Notes: generated from the letters alone by a model not told the origin. A stretch of DNA of 64,000 nt from Trichoplax sp. H2 (GCA_003344405.1 NOWV01000230.1:1-64000); one strand, 5' to 3'; shown: positions 19,701-33,790, numbered from the stretch's first letter. Numbers and translations: made by a program.

Positions 19701-22700
19701 TTTGAATAAAATGGGCACCATTCAAGGGCTACTCGAGGATACTTTTATTTTATTAAGTATGGGGATGATGAGGCATAAAATAGAAATTTTATATTGAAAT
19801 AGGTCCCTTGTAAATAATATGGATATCAATTCAGCGACAAGGGTTGATTATACCTTCACTTACCGATTTTGAATTAATAATAATTACAAATTGGACAGAG
19901 TAAAACGGAAGTCCAGTATAAAATAATCGGTTTGAGAACAATCTCGGCTAAATAATCGGTTCTATTCTTAATCGCCTGTGTAGACGATATGATTTATTCT
20001 ACTGTCTCGACGTGGTTAGAAACAACAAATAGTCCAAAATAGTTATAAATTCATTCTGATTGAAACATGATCTGGTGGTTGCTAAGTTATCCTTAAAATA
20101 TTCATTAGTACTAAAACTAAATTTCGATTAAGGAATATGCTATTATGAAATAATGATTTATAGCACAGATTTCACAAAGTCATAAGGGTTATTAGGCAAT
20201 GCAGTCAGTTTAACTAACAGAAATTTAACGACTACTAAATTTATAATTTGTATCTCGTATGATACATAAATTAACACTGTATTAGCGATAAGAGGAAGGT
20301 AAAGAGATATTTGTCAGTGTTTTAGTGGATCATGATAAAAAATTTTTTAACCTTGTTGATCCTTTAGACTAAACATATTCACCGATCTAGTATAAAATCA
20401 TTCAATAATATTAATAATATTTCAATCCGGAAACAGTTATGTTTTCAAGATGAATTATAGGATTCATATCCGATTGATTCTACGGCTAAGTTAATCGGAA
20501 ATGATCACGTTTAATAGATTGTTTATATCGTAAGATGGAAAATTCGTTGTTGATATTACTTCAACAGTAAATTAGTTTCATTCCACACATATAAAACGTA
20601 ACTAGGGTAAATAATTAAATAATTTTTCATGTTTGCTTTAACTTCTAGTAACGCATTATTTAATTATTGTCATATCTCTACTCAGAATCATTATAGTCAT
20701 TTATAGGCAGTGCTAAGATCTCGATGTTTAAAACTGCAACGGCTTATTAATTTCAACGGGGTTTCGAAGCTTGTAAATAGTCATTTTAATAATTAAAATG
20801 ATTTGGAATGTGAATTTGTACTCTAAGATGATAAATTGATCGACGTACTTGTCCGTTCAATAGATAATAGTGTTATAGCCGGACTATTGAAAACTTATTT
20901 AAATACGTACCAGGTCGTAAGGTGACATCGATGAATTATTTAATTAAGTTGTGTAGCAAATAGAAGAGTGACTATTATTCATGAATTTAGTGATGAAAAT
21001 ATCATACATTCGTATTGCCTTATATGAATAGCCATAATGGAAAGGCTTTGTCAAATTTCTATCAATGATTTGATCTTTCCTGTTCATCATAGTCTTATCA
21101 AAAATTTTTTTAGAAGTAATCGAAATTTCAATCGACCATTTCATTCTATTTATTTTTAGGCTTTTTCAAATTTTGACCCATATAGCATATATTAGTCATT
21201 TCCTGATGTTTATAAATTGTGCTGTCATAGTATTGTGCTAGACATAGTGCAAATGTTTCATCAAATAGACTGCAATTTTACATTGATTATTAGTTTATCT
21301 AGCATTATTAGGCCGGAAAGGGTGATGTAGTTTCGCATTTTTGTTTTGCCCAAAGGTATTGTTTATATTATTATCTAGATATAATGAATGCAGATAATTA
21401 ATTAGAATTTAATGTTCTAAAACGATAGTTTTTTGCTCTCTATAGTTTAAAAATTTGATAATATGTATGCCCGTAGGTTATGTTGTCAATAATTCAATGA
21501 GGTTATAGCACGATTTACTTTAGAAATGATTGTTTTACCCTTTCAAAGAAAGACTTGAAGATATTCGTTCGGAGAAAATTGTTACTAAATTAAAGTTATT
21601 GATTATGTAAGAATTATATCTATGCACACTTAATTAATCATGCTAATCATACTAACTGATGTCTTATCGTTGGGTAAAAGTCAATGAAAATACTTTTACT
21701 ATCAATAGCAATAATCAATATATATATTATGATTACATGACTTGCTTTAAATGATGTTGATTTATATCGTATGGATGCATTTTCAAAATAATGTACGTAC
21801 TGCTAATTATAATAGTTCTTGATTGCAATTAAGTAGGAAATATATATGTTAAAGGATAATTGAACTTGTTCTGCACACTGTGTAAAGCAACAAAATTTCT
21901 ATAATATAAATATAATTTCTTAATCAGCTGTAATAATCTATCTTACGATATCATTTTGATTGGAAAGAAGAGATACGATAAAAAGTGTTCTTATTATCGA
22001 CAGATGATCGAAATTTAATTTTTGTAACATGGTTCATCCAGACTTTTGCTTTATGATGAAACAAATGATTCGAATATTTTGGTCTAAGTTAAGCGGTGTA
22101 AATTATAGAAGAACATATGTCTGAATAAGTTATTAACCATAATAATCTATTCTTCTTATATTGTCATTGGATAGGAAATACATGATGAAGGTATTCCTGT
22201 TACAAACTGAAGCGGCCAAGATTTGATTTTATAGAACTCTTTCGATATTCTTGATTTATCCCCTTAAAGAATGAACTTCAAATTAATGTGTGTGATGCGA
22301 GATAGTTATTTATTTCATAACGTAATTATTATATACGCAAAATTAATTAACCACGGTAATAGTAATTCTTATTACTATTTCCAAGAATAAAAGAAGATTG
22401 ATTATATTTTCACTATCAACAGAAATGATCAGGGGTAAACATGACATCGTGAATTTTTTATATTATTGTTATATAATTAAAGATAATTTATGTTAATTTA
22501 TATGACGCTAATTAAAGTCATTGATGATGTAAAAATAATATAGCTAGATGGTTAATGAACCTAAATAGTACTTATTCTACTACATTACATCCATGATTCA
22601 GAAGGACTGAAGTATTTACTAAAAGGCAAAAATGTTATGACCATAAATTTATTATTTGGGAAATTTTTGAATACTTTATAAAGTTTAAATGTCATTAATT

Positions 22701-25700
22701 ACATAGAAGCTAGTTATGGCAGAAATTTTTACTAGACTTAATAGTCTTATATTACACAAAATCTTATTTCTATGGCTGATTTTAAGAAACAGATTGTCTA
22801 AGGGCAATATCTGTATACTTTATCTTTAATTATACCAGTATTTAATTCTATCCTATGGTGTTATCAGTTTGTCAAAGGATAACAGTAATAAATATATCGC
22901 TCCAAATTGAAGCTCTTTTAACGGTAACATGGCTATAATCTAGTTGTAATAGAAACTCATTTTATTTAGATTAATTACTTTGACGGTTGAAATTCTCTTC
23001 TTAACATATTTATTAGTGTTTGAAGGCTATCATGATTACTATGATCTCTTTGAATAAAGTGAATAAAGGCATTCATTATATTAAAATTTATGTCCTTTTT
23101 CTCACCTCCTTGGCATTATTGATGACGTCGTACAGTATTTTACAGCAGAATAGCAAATCAAAGAACCTCTATAATAATCAGTTTCAAACAAATTTATGCT
23201 GCTACGGTTAGCTATTTTGATAGCGATTTTAAATAGTGTACTCTTGACTTTATTACTGAAAAGAAGTAATAACTTTATCTTTTTGTTCCTGCGTTGATAT
23301 TATACTAACTGAGAATAAAAGAGGTCTAAGATGATATTTATAACCATGTTAATGTCATGATAATAGGTAAAAGCTTGGAAAGATTAGATTTATATGTAAA
23401 TAAATACGTCAGTGTTCAAAATAACAGTCATCGCTATTCTATTGATTAGCTTCGGATAAAGCTCTTACAGTCTCACAATAATTAAAATTATAGAATTATT
23501 GAATTAATTTGATTATAATTACTTTACTTTTACCTCAATCAATTACTTGCGATTACAGAAACCTTTATTACTTTGATTCGAATAAGCAAAATAAGCATCT
23601 ACTTCTTTAGGGCCCGATGAATTTTATAAGCTTTCTGACTATGTGTTTTGTGTGAAGTTTGAAAATACATAATCAGGTCGAAAGATAATGTATTAGCTTA
23701 AGAAAATTGAACTATATTTGAATCCTATTTATTATGTTTAAGTAACTTGCATCATATAGAAAGAATAGTACGCAGTATGGTAATGAAGATATGGGAGTAC
23801 AAGATTAGACATTTACTTTCGTAGCTAAGTAGGCCGAAGACGATTTGGCTACTTTAATAGAAATGAAAATTAAAGGGATAAATTGTTCATTTCTATTAAA
23901 GTAGCCTAATCGTCTTCATTAATCTGTTGCAGGCTTTGCATAAGTAAGAGCTAGATTATCTATTACTCTAATCAATTAATTCAGCTAAAGCTAATTAGAT
24001 AACTTTTTTTGAAAATAAATAATCTTATTTTTTAACATTTTAAGCTTACGTAGCTTCTGACAGAGTTGCATTAATTTGCAAGTACGGTACATTCATTATT
24101 TAATTTATACAGGAATGTCGCGGAGTAACTTTAAGCTTAATAGCCGTAAAATAGTTTTCGTAAGATTACTTATGTTGAAACCTTTTGATATTAATTTATC
24201 TATGAAGTCTTACAGGTTTTGATAGCTAAGTGTATCGTTTAATAATAATATCTAATTATTGATAATATCACTATAGCTCAAGCTTATGTAGATGAACTAT
24301 CAATTGGCAGACATTTTAGTAATTTTTAGCTTTAGTTCATCAAAAAAGAGACTAGAAGCATTACTATTCCTTTGCTGATAGAAGATCGTCAATATTTAGA
24401 GTCGTACTATAGAGAGGTTTCAGGGAGACAAACTAGACAGCGACCGGTAGTGTTTAATTTTTGTAGTAGTTTTAATTTTTCCTTGTTACAAAATTTAGAG
24501 TTGTAATAAGAATATAAATGTTACTTGATGAATTATCTTAACTGAAAGGTAATTAAGCTGGATGTTTAATGGAACCAACTGAGCTTATTGATGATTACTC
24601 GTACCAGAAATCTGATTATTTTGGTATGCTATTTAACGGGATAAATAAGCTACGTGTAATTTAATGAACTAATTAAATTCAAGCTAATTAGGTTACTTTA
24701 TATGTGGTAGACGATTTGTTTATCAAAACACTATATTAAGTTCACAGAGACACAGTGTTTACTGCCGACAGAGTCTCATTAATTATGCTAAATTCAGAAT
24801 TCATTTTTTTATCGTATTTGAATAAAATGAATCGATTAAATGAAAGATGAATTAGTGAGTTGTATGTGAATGAGTAATTTATTTTGAATCTTAAGTTAAA
24901 GTGTATACAGAAGAACGATGTGTTATTAAACTGACTAGGCTTGATAGTAATTCTTTATATTAGTACTGCAGGTTTCGGTTAGTAAACATTGGTCTAGAGT
25001 TTGGTGATTTTAAATGCTACTGAGTTGTATAAAATGCCTTTTAATAGATCTTTATTTAAATTTTTAGACTTGTTTTTTATAAGTATATGCAGTTCTCATT
25101 TCAATAATAAATCGAAATAAATGTGATGTTAAACGGGTAGTGGCGTGTATAATACTAAAAATTAATTACAATAGGACCAATTGTACCTAAAGTAAATCAA
25201 TTCGGTCAAAAAGCTTTAACTATCAGCTTCAATAGTGAAATTTATATAATATTTTAATTAATTTAGGGATTATGTTCCTCTGCCTATATTGCTTAGAATA
25301 CTTCTTGTATCGTTATTAACTATTAATTAATTACAAAATGAGGGCTTTATTGAAATGGGAATAAAGCAATACGGAACTTTATTGAATTAAAGCAAGTTCG
25401 TCTAGCATAAATGAAATAGGATTGAAGATAATGCTAAAATATTCTATTTAGTGCGTATCGTAAATAAAGATTCTCTATTGTTTCTATATACCATAGCATT
25501 CCTAATTCCAGATCCTATTCGATTTGAATGGGTGTAGTAATTTCAGCTTATTACAGTAGTAATTGAATTATGGTAGCATTAACAAGTAGAATAGTCTATT
25601 ATACTTATAACATATTTCATGATTGCTGATCTTATGTCATGTTAGAGATTTGCTCAATTTTAATAACTCGGATTTTGAGTTAGACGATTGCCAAGCTCTA

Positions 25701-27344
25701 CAACGGGAGAATGCCTTGAAAGAAAATTCTCCGATAGTTTTGAAATTTATTTATCGGTCTTAGATAAATATATGGTTACAGTATATCCGAACTTTCAATT
25801 GTAAATCAGTTATTCCTTGAGCGGTATGGAGACTTGAAGTCTTCTGAATCAAGCGAAATCTTCAAGCTTTAGCAAAACTTTTTAGCGAAGTACACCAGCT
25901 TAGTTCTTGTATGCTTTTCTTGGCTTGAGTAAGATATATCTAGGTCTAACTCGTACGTATGTGTATATTATCATAATTTTTTCGTAGAATAAGCCCTACA
26001 AGTTGAATTCTTATTTGAATAAAATGTTGTATATTTAAGAAATCGAGACAGTGGCAAGTCCAAACAATCTGCCATATAAATTAATTATTTTGATTTAAAT
26101 TTGCAAAGGTTTAAACCATGCAGCCGAAACCTTGAGGGATCTAATTATTCGTTTATTAGAATTTCAAATTTTTTATCTACTTAGATGATTTTTCTAGTAT
26201 GATTCTCATTTTACATGGTTATTACTTCTATTTTGACTAGAAAAGCAATAACGGCCTTTTACGTAAAGAAATTAAATAATATTTCGCGGGTTTACTAAGT
26301 TTTTTCGTTTCAATTTTGAAAACCAAAACATTTGCTGATATGTAATGATAAGCAACTGACGGACCTAGCTATGATTTATTCGCAGTGAATTCCGCTACAC
26401 TAAACGTTCGCGACATCTTTATTACATTTACAGAAATTCAACTCGTGTAACTGTTCTGTCAAAATTCTTTAAATTTAATATTCGAGTCTTTTCTTCGAAG
26501 AAATAGCTGTACGGCAAGTTTTCTACATGTTATGTCGCTCTAGCCATCTAATTTATAGGATACATTAGCTTGATCTAGTATTGAGTACTCAAGTTAGGAA
26601 AGTTACAGTTTATTTACATGACGTTAAGCTATCCAATAATTCTCTCTAATTTAGATAATTAATTATCGGTAGAGAATATGCTCAATTTAGCTTAAAGTTA
26701 TAGATTACAGTAAATTTTATCTATCTGGAATATAACCTGACAAGTGCTAAAAATCAACAAATACAGATATTAATTGAAGAAAATAATCCCAATTCGCCAG
26801 TGAGTGATAAAGTGCTGCATATCTGTCCTTTCAAAAAAATTAGAATTAATTTTTCAAGATCAATAAATTTCATCAAAGCTATTCAGAACCAGTATTAGTA
26901 CAATACTATGAAAATAGCGTCACTTTTAAGCTATACAAGTTCCAGGTAATTTCATAAACCTACTCTTGCTGCTAATACATGAACGCAGCAGCTATCATTA
27001 TCAATAATGAACATTATACCGCCGATTCTTGAATAGCAGCTATGAAATAGCCTATATTGCATTAATATGCCGATAAACTCGAGTTTATACGTGGTGCAAA
27101 TGCAAATTCAAGGTTTTATAATAAAGCTGCACCCGAATTTGAAAGAGGTAAGTTTTATCATCGCTTGACATGCATAAAGTATCATTGCAAACAGATCTAA
27201 TTTTACGATTATAGTACTTACAAAAATCTGATAAGAAGACTAGGTAATTACTCAAGATTTTAGTTAACATCGTTATATTGTTATATTTACCTTACTTTAT
27301 CAGGTGACGAATGTACTACTTTATGCAATGTAAAATATTATCAA
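16786..27344. other. 10.6-kb region without a supported gene
   Basis: Uniformly AT-rich, with no open frame beyond about 66 codons that looks protein-like, no tRNA pattern and no splice-linked conserved exons I can identify. Contains the hairpin at 23836-23917 and weak, strongly diverged internal similarities (for example near 24055-24120 and 24765-24810). Regulatory DNA or noncoding transcription is possible but not visible. Confidence 0.55.
23836..23917. repeat. 32-bp near-perfect hairpin, 18-base loop
   Basis: Left arm 23836-23867 and right arm 23886-23917 are reverse complements with one mismatch over 32 bases. The arms contain GGCTACTTTAATAGAAATGAA on the left. The geometry resembles a small-RNA precursor or a very short MITE; no coding frame crosses it. 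Confidence 0.8.
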
Positions 27345-28922
27345 TCACAGGTTACACTTTGTAAGCATTTCCTTGATATCGGATAAAATAGAGGTTGCGG
27401 AAATTGGCTTTAAGGCCTCCAAGCTAACATTATTTTCTTGAATTTGTTCTTGCATTTTACGTAATCCAGGGAGCAAATATGCTTGTTCAGGATCCGTGAG
27501 ATTTAGATGATCAATAACTATTTTAATTGACTGTAAAAGAACTGTAGGATGGTTAGTTATTGCACTAGAAGAGAATATTGATTGTTCTACACTATCTTCA
27601 TTAATCTTGCTGTGACTTATAAATTCCCCCTTTATCCCATCATAATGCATTCCTTGATTTTCAGCAGGATGGGTAATATGACTAGACATATCTAATGTTT
27701 CTCGAAAACTTACATTTGGTAATAAAAAATTAAAGTCATTATCTTTGATCTCTGGTAGTTTCTGGACAGAACTGAAGTATCCTACAGAAAGTATATTAGA
27801 ATTACGAAAACTCTCAGCAATTACTTCAGGATTAACCTCATCCCATGCATCCTTAATCCATTTCATGGCCGATAATTGATCGACTTTATAGATATCTACG
27901 TCGCCATCTTTATCTCTTTCTAGAGCATTTGTTACCTGTAAGCAGCGGTAATGCTTTCTAAAATTAGTCATAATACCACACTCCATTGGCTGATATTTTG
28001 CTGGTGCATTAGAAGAAAGGATCAAAATCTTGACATGGCTTAATAGCGTTTCATCATATTTATGTGATGGAGAGTTATCTACTATCAGTAATGCATGTCT
28101 ATTTTGACGTTTAAAATGATCATTTATTTCCATTAGCCATTCAGTAAATATCGATGTAGTCATCCATGCTTTAGCATTAGATCTATACTTGAAGCCGAAC
28201 TGCTCAGCTGATTTCTTTCGGAAGCAACGAGGCTTCTGGGAACATCCAATAACAAGAGGAAGTAATTTATCGGTACCGTCAGCATTTACGGTTAGAGCGA
28301 TGGTTAATTTTGTCTTTCCTTTACGTTCTTTATCATCAAGCTTAAGAAAATGTGCCTGATCAGGAGTTATTTGATAAAATAAACCTGTTTCATCCATATT
28401 GTAGATATCTTGTAGTTCATAACGGCTAATAATCTGCGCAAATTCTGGATTATCTTCTACTGGTGATAGAATTGGAAATGCAGATCCATTATTTAATTTT
28501 CGTAATTTGATTCCATGTCTTTTTTTGAAGCAGTACAACCATCCATTGGAAAAGGCTAAATTGGTAATATTAAGGGAATCTGCTAGTAGTCTACCTTTAT
28601 TTTTAATTAAGTCATCAGTGAGTAAGATCCCACGACTTGCGCATTGCTTCACCCAATTTGCCAACTGCTGATCAAGTTGATCACTTTTGCCTCCCGCTCG
28701 AGTTTTCCGCCTGTTGCCAATCATACCCTCATGGTCATTAAGGTAAATATCTTTCTTCTTTAACATTCGTGAGATTGTTCCTTGACATGGCCTATAAGGT
28801 AGGGAGAACCTTCTTCTTGCCCATTCTCCAATTTCTTTTTGTTGTAATGTGGGATTTTGCACCGAATATTGACAAATGAGCCTTTTCTGCTTATAACTCA
28901 AGTTGGATTTCAGGCGAGACAT
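27345..28922 (-). CDS. CENP-B/Tigger (pogo superfamily) DDE transposase-like protein
   Basis: A 525-residue uninterrupted frame. Residues about 1-60 resemble the CENP-B/pogo N-terminal helix-turn-helix, and about 80-145 the second CENP-B/Tc5-type DNA-binding HTH (FSNGWLYCFKKRHGI). About 170-370 form a DDE1 endonuclease domain: Asp177 in YNMDETGLFY, Asp282 in LLIVDNSPSHK, and the third acidic residue as Glu314 in QPMECGIM, where Tigger-type proteins normally have Asp in a PLDQG motif. The C-terminal 150 residues are acidic/polar and not recognisable. Family members bind DNA and cut and paste transposons with TA target sites; several have become host proteins (CENP-B, JRK, TIGD). I found no terminal inverted repeats within about 300 bp on either side by eye, so it may be a domesticated gene or a copy with more distant ends. 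Intactness argues for recent activity or selection. Confidence 0.9.
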   Translation of the reverse strand: MSRLKSNLSYKQKRLICQYSVQNPTLQQKEIGEWARRRFSLPYRPCQGTISRMLKKKDIYLNDHEGMIGNRRKTRAGGKSDQLDQQLANWVKQCASRGILLTDDLIKNKGRLLADSLNITNLAFSNGWLYCFKKRHGIKLRKLNNGSAFPILSPVEDNPEFAQIISRYELQDIYNMDETGLFYQITPDQAHFLKLDDKERKGKTKLTIALTVNADGTDKLLPLVIGCSQKPRCFRKKSAEQFGFKYRSNAKAWMTTSIFTEWLMEINDHFKRQNRHALLIVDNSPSHKYDETLLSHVKILILSSNAPAKYQPMECGIMTNFRKHYRCLQVTNALERDKDGDVDIYKVDQLSAMKWIKDAWDEVNPEVIAESFRNSNILSVGYFSSVQKLPEIKDNDFNFLLPNVSFRETLDMSSHITHPAENQGMHYDGIKGEFISHSKINEDSVEQSIFSSSAITNHPTVLLQSIKIVIDHLNLTDPEQAYLLPGLRKMQEQIQENNVSLEALKPISATSILSDIKEMLTKCNL

Positions 28923-31553
28923 TTTAAGTATGATATGAATAGAAAAGAGTTTTAACTTGGAATATGTTTGATTCGAAATATTTTTTTCAGTATGTTATCA
29001 GTGCATCAAGGAAAGTAATCGATATAGTTTCATACTTTGCATTTTATACTATAGGATTGTTTAATAATTATTGATAATCTGTCTTGTATTTTACGGTGCA
29101 ACATACTGTAATAATTTTAACCTTACTCTGTTGCAATGATTGACTTTCGTAATTCTTTAGCCGATGAGAAGGTTTATGCGCAATAATCAAGTAGGTGCAT
29201 ATTTATTAAATAATTAAATTAATTAATCATGTCATACAGGTCAGTTTTAGTACATTTTCCATAAATATCGTAATTAATTAGTTTAAAAGGTTGCATAGGT
29301 GCAGTACAGAGTATTGCATGTTAGAAAGATACCATCTAATTACTTTATAATAGTATTGCAGCTAATTTCTAGAATTCCTTTCTGTTTTAATTGGTGCTTT
29401 AAAAACCTTATTATTGCAAGTGGAGGCTAACAAATAGTGAATATGTTACCCAAATATGTAACAAAATATCGTCACACTGGATTAGAAATCAATCAATCAC
29501 ATAGTTGAGGTTATAATTTAAGAATTTGGTATTACTCATAAATTAGAAGGCACAATAGCTCAAGCAGGAAATATGGCGATTATGGCTGGTCACTCATACC
29601 AACACATTTCTACTACAAAGATAACCGGAGATATTTCTCGGTCTTCTTCTATCCCGAATTACCTGTCAAGATTAGCTCTCTGTGGTAACTTTGAATTTTT
29701 TCTTTAACTTTTACGATAACAGCGATATAGACCTTCTTCTTACGCATAAATGATAAATTAACAAACTCTCTTCTCAGCAAACAAAAGTAATTCGCTCTTG
29801 AGCTTTCTAACTATATTTTTAAGCAGTTACAGAGTTTATATACATGGGAATTAATACTAATAAATGGCATGAATATCATTTATGCCGAGTCCTAAGTCTG
29901 TATGATTTTAAGCTGTACCTTAAATTGATAGAGATGTATTTAATATGAGGCCACCATGATCAGAACTAGATCTAACGTTTGAGCTCTGTTATAAATTATG
30001 TATGTAGATACCAGTACATGAGCTCTAAACCCTAATAATATAATCGACACTTACTTTATTAAGACATACAGTACAGTTCTACACTGTACTATTACTGAAT
30101 TTCCGAACACATAACTATTGTAATTAGACCGAAATCATTACACTAATTCACTTGCTCTTACGAGAAAATGAAATATATATGTTTTGTTATAATCTGTAAC
30201 CTAATAGCAAGCTATAAACCATGAACTTCTACTTAATGCTAGTCTTTAACGCCGTGACATGCCTGAAAATATTGTTGACCTTAACTAGGGAACTAATCAA
30301 ATTTATATAATACAAAATAGCGTTGTAAATCTACTTGATTTTAAGTTTGACCATTTATTATGAAGAAAGTAGTACTATGATACCTTGATTGTCTAACTAA
30401 ATGAGACAATTAGGAACTTGTTTCTATCATGGATGATTATTTACCTCTATTAGAGGTTCAGCCGAGAGTTTATAATACATTACTATAGAGCCTTACATTC
30501 CAGCTCTGACGTAAATTTACGTTGTCAATCAAAGCAGTTATTGTGTTAGATTTTAGTTACGTATATATGAGGAATAAATGAAGATAGAGCTTAGAATGGA
30601 GGTGAGCAAATAATATAAAAATTATATTTCATAAGAGATTCTCAAAGAAGCAATAAAAATGCTCTTTATCCTTGCATAAATTAGAGAAGGCACATTCTAG
30701 AGTAATGCACTAGAATAATTAAAAAATGACACGGTCATAGCATGTAATATTAAATAGCCTTAAAATTTGGAATTGTGTGCCATCATTATTGCTGCATAAG
30801 AACGACTGGTCAATTTGCTAACAAATTTTAAGCGTAATAGAAATTTAGAGAATTTGGTTGTTGGCTACTGATATTAACTACTTGGATCTTATATGTATAT
30901 TACTACGCTAGAATGGCTGAACTATTAAGTAGGTCCGGCTTGATTAGGAATTAGGAGTTTGTGACGTAACTTATTATTGAGATTGTAGACTATTAGCCAT
31001 ATTCCGTATGATCATGATAGCGTGAATTTCTATATTTATCTTCGGGTATACTTTAGTAGCTTATGAATGTAGACTGTAGTGGAAGATCCTATGCTAGAGT
31101 ACTACTGAGTATGTACAGTTGCGTGTCGAGGTACTATTAAGGTTAAGGTTAGAGGTAAACATAGAACTGTAATTCAAGTACTCTAAATAGCAGAAATAAT
31201 GTCTACACAAATACTGTACCTGTATCCGTATTGGATTAATGATGGTGCACCGTAAAATGTTGTTATTAATTAATAATAATTTAAATTTGTATAAAATACA
31301 GTAGAATGTTGTTATGCCGATTGTAGCTCCGAGTGCTATGCAAAATACATAAGCTGGCTGCTTCGATTATTCTAGTAGCTCGTTCTAGAAGTGTTTAGTA
31401 GTTGTACGCGGCTGGAGTAGAACTGTAGTTATATTATCTTTGTATAAAGATGTAATGAGATTCTAATTGTCTATAAATTTCGAATTGGTGTGATCGGCTA
31501 TATCAAGGAGCGTAACTAAAATTCTTCATCATCGTCTATTTAATCCATCGAAT

Positions 31554-32929
31554 TAGATTGACTAGCCATAGTCTATCTCTTACTTTATAAATGGAAAGAT
31601 TATACAATATTTTTAATCACGTTGTCATATAGTTGTCAATCATGTGTGTAATGATTCTGTTAATGGGATCCATTAATAAAAGAGAGAAAATAATATTGCA
31701 ATTGTTTTTTGATTATTGCCTAAATAACTTCTTTGCATATTTACAATCATTGCACTACACGTAATACACAGTACACGGTATAAAGTTACTGAACCTCTGA
31801 CAGGTCTACTGAGTACGACAAATGGTAATACTATCTGTTAATGAGTACATTATCGTAAACCGTCAGCAAAGCGACGGGAGTTTGCACTAGTAATTCTTAT
31901 ACGATTACTGTAGATATCCTTAATACCTTAATTATAATAATGTGCTATCATTATAATTATATTATATATTCATTTACACTGAAATGACGTACGCCTAAAA
32001 ATAGGTTCTGTCTATTATGATTACATTAATAAAGATGAATTTTAATTCTATACAATACTGTACTATACTTGGAGGCTATTGGCAATTTTGGCATAAGTAA
32101 ATAACAGTATTAGCAACAAAAACAACAACAAATAAACAAACATCAAGTCAAGCTATCAATCATTTCTGGCTACCCACAGTGATGATGAGTTGAAGGCCTG
32201 AAGCCTATCTGCTGGCACAGAGTGGTATCCGTAATATTAGAAGCCAGCATAAGGAAGGCTTCCNNNNNNNNNNNNNNNNNNNNTAGATTGACTAGCCATA
32301 GTCTATCTCTTACTTTATAAATGGAAAGATTATACAATATTTTTAATCACGTTGTCATATAGTTGTCAATCATGTGTGTAATGATTCTGTTAATGGGATC
32401 CATTAATAAAAGAGAGAAAATAATGTTGCAATTGTTTTTTGATTATTGCCTAAATAACTTCTTTGCATATTTACAATCATTGCACTACACGTAATAGGTT
32501 GTTTGCTTCGTAGAATTGTAAATAGAATTATTTACCGAGTTGCAAATTTCATACTTTTTTTGAAATAATTCTTATACGATTACTGTAGATATCCTTAATA
32601 CCTTAATTATAATAATGTGCTATCATTATAATTATATTATATATTCATTTACACTGAAATGACGTACGCCTAAAAATAGGTTCAGTCTATTATGATTACA
32701 TTAATAAAGATGAATTTTAATTCTATACAGTACTATACTTGGAGGCTATTGGCAATTTTGGCATAAGTAAATAACAGTATTAGCAACAAAAACAACAACA
32801 AATAAACAAACATCACGTCAAGCTATCAATCATTTCTGGCTACCCACAGTGATGAGTTGAAGGCCTGAAGCCTATCTGCTGGCACAGAGTGGTATCGTAA
32901 TATTAGAAGCCAGCATAAGGAAGGCTTCC
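31554..32929. repeat. Block duplicated on both sides of an N gap
   Basis: 31554-32263 and 32284-32929 are near-identical copies in direct orientation separated only by 20 N. They differ mainly in a central segment: 31767-31890 in the left copy versus unrelated 32497-32565 in the right. The pattern fits two haplotypes placed in series by the scaffolder better than a true tandem duplication. Confidence 0.9.
32264..32283. other. Assembly gap (20 N)
   Basis: Run of 20 N, a fixed placeholder size seen three times in the window. Confidence 1.
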
Positions 32930-33790
32930 ATAAAGGCACGATAGTAACTAAAATTATTTAATTACCGATAATAAGCTTGAAGGTATTCTTCCATGATGAT
33001 TTGAACCTTGATAGAAGACCTTTCGCCCCCCCCCCCCAATTTAGATTACTGTATGGCCTCCTAATTACTTCAATCCAATTATTACCTACACGAAATTTAT
33101 TCTTTTGGCTAATTGAGAAAAGGAAATAAGGTATAGTATTGAGCTATCAATTATTTCTGGTTGGCAGCCATTATAGAATAAAAATCTAATGGCTGTCTAC
33201 CAGTGAAGAAGAAAGACATAATAATAGAAACCAGTTTAAGAAAAATTATCAGATGTACTCGATAGTACCTGAAATTAATTCATAGTGGCTGATAAGTTTG
33301 AACGTATTCTCCCATGATGTTAGGAGACTTGATTAAAGACTTTTCAACCTAAATTTAGATTGGCTTTCATTCAACAATTACTAATGCTATTCATTTGTAT
33401 AATTAAGAAAAACCAGTAAAGCATGACCGAGAGCCTCAAAAATATTTTGTCTTTACGACTTTTCTCGAAAGGACCAAAAATGCGAAAAGCGTAAGGTCCC
33501 GTGGTCCCTAATATAATAATAAGCAATTAATCATTTCTGGCTAACAATAATGATGAATTGATGAGTTATTTAAAGCAAGATTACCATGGGTATACGATAG
33601 CATCGAACTATTTGAATGTGGCTAATAATTAAGCTTGGAGGTATTCTGCCCTTGAAACAAGTGTCTAGAAGACTTTCCATCCTATACTTCCTTTACTGTA
33701 ATTATTACGAATTACATTCATTTATCTAATTAAGAAAAGTAGGTAAGGCACAGTCCTAAATTGATTTGGGAGAGACAGTGGATCGTAAAT
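32820..33790. repeat. About 0.3-kb decayed tandem repeat, three copies
   Basis: Copies begin with an AATCATTTCTGGCT-like block at about 32826, 33147 and 33529. Each continues to a GGTATTCTNCCATGATG-like block (about 32980, 33305, 33635) and a TCATTT..ATAATTAAGAAAA-like end. Similarity is clear but low, so these are old duplications. Confidence 0.65.

Noticed and set aside
29573-29707. 44-codon frame starting MAIMAGHSYQH
   Set aside because: Isolated, short, no known features; may be chance or a fossil.
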